From positions 1-6,587 of the forward strand of contig QMZP01000045.1 of assembly GCA_003663225.1 (NCBI GenBank): a DNA stretch of 6,587 bases. Reading direction: 5' to 3'. The position numbers and the translations under genes are program-made. Below the pieces are notes generated by a model, which did no database searches, had not been told where the DNA came from, and saw only the letters and a list, made by a program, of their open reading frames with translations. Source of the DNA: Candidatus Aenigmatarchaeota archaeon. Lineage in GTDB: Archaea; Aenigmatarchaeota; Aenigmatarchaeia; QMZP01. Shown piece after piece: positions 5,157-6,587 of the stretch; position 1 is the stretch's first letter, and each line of letters begins with the position of its first letter.

Positions 5157-5279
5157 TCATTCCTTTTTCTTGACCTTCTTTAAATTGGTTCCCCTGCAGT
5201 TCGGGCACAGCCTCGTTGCAGGTTCCATGAATATCGGTTTTCCTACCCAGCCGCATTTCTGACACTCGTATTTGGCCAT
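5157..5279 (-). CDS. Small zinc-ribbon protein (40 residues)
   Basis: The gene starts at ATG 5279 (MAKYECQKCGW) and encodes 40 residues. Four cysteines in two knuckles, C6-x2-C9-G and C25-P-x-C28, form a one-domain zinc ribbon with a basic tail (NLKKVKKKE). The longer open frame upstream carries no family sequence and crosses the promoter. RNA polymerase subunit P (Rpb12) is a small zinc ribbon of similar size and starts alike (YxCxxCG), but its characteristic C-terminal RPxxxxxxKA segment is missing here, so I do not assign it; a rubredoxin-like or ribosome-associated ribbon is equally possible. It likely acts in the cytosol by binding nucleic acid or protein. TATA spacing predicts a leaderless mRNA. 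It is divergent from the membrane protein gene at 5357, and its 3' end carries the tRNA-Gly promoter. Confidence 0.85.
   Translation of the reverse strand: MAKYECQKCGWVGKPIFMEPATRLCPNCRGTNLKKVKKKE
5179..5192 (-). promoter_or_regulatory. TATA-like element for tRNA-Gly inside the zinc-ribbon gene
   Basis: On the minus strand GGAACCAATTTAAAG contains AATTTAAA (5186-5179), centred about 30 nt before the tRNA 5' end at 5152, the spacing expected for its own promoter. It lies within the codons for the basic tail of the zinc-ribbon protein. Confidence 0.45.
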
Positions 5280-5300
5280 ATTAACAACTATGGACTTTAA

Positions 5301-5310
5301 AATAAATACT
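5301..5310 (-). promoter_or_regulatory. TATA promoter of the zinc-ribbon gene
   Basis: On the minus strand AGTATTTATT gives TATTTATT (5308-5301), whose centre is 25 nt before the ATG at 5279. Transcription would start at or next to the start codon (leaderless). Confidence 0.5.
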
Positions 5311-5325
5311 TGATAGGAAGAAAGC

Positions 5326-5336
5326 CCCTTTAATTC
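5326..5336 (+). promoter_or_regulatory. Weak TATA-like element before the membrane protein gene
   Basis: CCCTTTAATTC is centred about 25 nt upstream of the ATG at 5357, so it could drive a leaderless mRNA divergent from the zinc-ribbon gene. The match to the TATA consensus is modest. Confidence 0.35.
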
Positions 5337-5356
5337 ACCTAAGGGAATAATAATAT

Positions 5357-6076
5357 ATGGCAGACCGCTTCTACATAAGGCTGAGGTACCTGAAGGCAGT
5401 CCACTACATATTCTACACACTTGGGGTATTCTCGCTCACCGTGGCGATAACGCTTTGGAACGACTACGCGTCTGGGTCTTTCGTATTCGCCTGCTTGTCG
5501 GCAGTCCACATGTCCGGCAGCATGCTGCTTGCATACTTCTTCTACAAGGACTATACCAAGGAGCTGGCCGCTTCCTCTATATTGAAGAGCTATGGACTGC
5601 CGTATTTCGCCATAAGCATAACCACTGTGCTGGTGACAGAGGCGCTGTTCATAGTGATACCCGGATTCAGCCAGATGATGTACTACATGCTGTTCGCCAA
5701 CTACTACTATGTGTTCATAATGGTGATAGCTGCTACCCTGTATAAGGTAAAGCCGGTTCACAGGCTTTTCCGGATGCAGGACAGGAAGGCGCTTGAGGAC
5801 GCCAAGTCTATTGCATTGAAGCGCTCCGGCATGAAGGAGATAGGGGAGTACAGGGTCGGTACCGACCCCGTTGTGGACCAGGTACTCGACGACATACATG
5901 CTGACAGGGGTTCCGCAGCGAACATAAAGAAGCTTGAGCTGGAGGTATGCTTAAACAAAGTCAGGGAGATAGGCTCCTGGATAAGGGAAGCAAAAATGAG
6001 GGGTGAGAGCCCTTATAAGATAAAGCAGCTTGAGGAGAAGAAGAGGGAATACGACGAGAAAGCCAGGTCCATATAA
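5357..6076 (+). CDS. Four-helix membrane protein of unknown function
   Basis: I do not recognise a family. The 239-residue product starts at ATG 5357 (MADRFYIRLRYLK). Four hydrophobic segments are visible at about residues 14-34, 41-63, 80-102 and 107-129, many rich in aromatic residues (such as ANYYYVF). They are followed by a soluble, highly charged tail of about 110 residues (130-239) with a helical, possibly coiled-coil end (IKQLEEKKREYDEKARS). Arg/Lys in the N-terminus, in the segment 64-77 and just after 129 place both ends in the cytosol by the positive-inside rule. No cleavable signal peptide or catalytic motif is seen. The gene is single, with a weak TATA-like element upstream, and its TAA abuts the SRP54 stop codon on the other strand. 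Confidence 0.85.
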   Translation: MADRFYIRLRYLKAVHYIFYTLGVFSLTVAITLWNDYASGSFVFACLSAVHMSGSMLLAYFFYKDYTKELAASSILKSYGLPYFAISITTVLVTEALFIVIPGFSQMMYYMLFANYYYVFIMVIAATLYKVKPVHRLFRMQDRKALEDAKSIALKRSGMKEIGEYRVGTDPVVDQVLDDIHADRGSAANIKKLELEVCLNKVREIGSWIREAKMRGESPYKIKQLEEKKREYDEKARSI

Positions 6077-6587
6077 TCAGCCTATTCCGAACTGCTTGGC
6101 GAGAGCGGAAAGTGGCCCTCTCCTGAAGCCCTTGCCGCCCTTAGCCATCTTCATTATCTTCTGCGTCTGCTTGTAATACTTCAGAAGGCCCCTCACGTCG
6201 GCCTCTGTCGTGCCTGACCCTTTCGCTATGCGCTTTATGCGCGTTGTCTTTATAGTGTCAGGGTCCTGCTTCTCATCCCTTGTCATGGAATCTATTATGA
6301 ATCTCCATTTGTTCATCTTCTCTTCCTGGATGTCTATCATGTCCTTGGGGATCTTGAGCTTGCCCATGCCCGGTATCATCTCCGTGACCTTTGAGAGCGA
6401 GCCCATCTTCTGCATCTGGCCTATCTGCTCATAGAAGTCCTCCATCGTGAACTTGCCCTTCAGCAGCCTCTTTGCGCTCTCCTCGTCGACCTCAATGCCC
6501 ACTGACTTGGCCTTTTCCATCAGGCCCTTGAGGTCCCCGTATCCTATCAGTTTCGACACAAATCTCTGAGGGTCATACTCCTCCAGG
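6077..6587 (-). CDS. srp54: Signal recognition particle protein SRP54, C-terminal part (5' end beyond window)
   Basis: SRP54 (Ffh) is the GTPase that binds signal peptides and SRP RNA and docks at FtsY on the membrane. Only the last 169 codons are inside the window. The frame stays open through the right edge, and an apparent GTG start at 6559 is internal because LEEYDPQRFVSKLIGYGD reads across it, a junction normally seen between the NG and M domains. The M domain follows: QIGQMQKMGSLSKVTEMIPGM (finger loop and signal-peptide groove), then FIIDSMTRDEKQDPDTI, TTRIKRIAKGSGTTEADVRGLLKYYKQ (the SRP RNA-binding helix-turn-helix), and a short basic C-terminus. The GTPase motifs lie outside the window. 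It is convergent with the membrane protein gene with no spacer between stop codons. Confidence 0.97.
   Translation of the reverse strand, partial: LEEYDPQRFVSKLIGYGDLKGLMEKAKSVGIEVDEESAKRLLKGKFTMEDFYEQIGQMQKMGSLSKVTEMIPGMGKLKIPKDMIDIQEEKMNKWRFIIDSMTRDEKQDPDTIKTTRIKRIAKGSGTTEADVRGLLKYYKQTQKIMKMAKGGKGFRRGPLSALAKQFGIG

Noticed and set aside
5280..5420. N-terminal extension of the zinc-ribbon protein to 87 residues
   Set aside because: It would cross its own TATA box and the divergent gene's start, and the extra part shows no zinc-ribbon or other family sequence.
1..6587. CRISPR array, insertion sequence or replication origin
   Set aside because: No regularly spaced direct repeats, transposase-like protein, terminal inverted repeats or origin-box cluster were seen.

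Overview
The window is archaeal. It holds a prefoldin alpha subunit, an archaeal-type ribosomal protein run (eL18, uL13, uS9, uS10), the C-terminal part of SRP54, archaeal TATA/BRE promoters (several spaced for leaderless mRNAs) and tRNA genes without an encoded CCA. The very tight packing and a tRNA interrupted at several non-canonical places suggest a small-genome lineage, such as a DPANN archaeon of Micrarchaeota/ARMAN type. That placement is an inference; nothing here fixes the phylum.

Layout from left to right. Positions 2-433 (+) hold prefoldin alpha, cut by the left edge. Positions 434-860 have no convincing protein gene. Their minus strand has a good BRE/TATA element followed by several perfect local and long-range helices, so I call this a candidate structured RNA of unknown class. 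Positions 892-2430 (-) are a compact operon, transcribed eL18, uL13, uS9, uS10, with a TATA box just upstream. Positions 2518-2731 (-) are a tRNA-Leu(CAA) that becomes a complete 83-nt cloverleaf only after removal of three inserts of about 48, 34 and 49 nt, in the D arm, the variable arm and the T loop. Positions 2788-3408 (-) encode a proline-rich coiled-coil protein of unknown role.

Positions 3518-4759 (-) encode a P-loop ATPase of the AAA_14/DUF4143 type in visibly A+T-richer DNA, with its own leaderless-type promoter and an inverted repeat upstream. It looks like an acquired gene. Positions 5082-5152 (-) are tRNA-Gly(GCC), 4 nt behind a 40-residue zinc-ribbon gene (5157-5279, -) whose 3' end contains a TATA-like element placed for the tRNA. 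Positions 5357-6076 (+) encode a four-helix membrane protein with a charged cytosolic tail. Its stop codon directly abuts the stop codon of the convergent SRP54 gene (6077 to the right edge, -).

Most genes serve protein synthesis, folding and targeting: ribosomal proteins, tRNAs, prefoldin and SRP54. The most interesting items are the three-intron tRNA-Leu and the unassigned structured RNA region at 436-828. No CRISPR array, insertion sequence or replication origin was seen.
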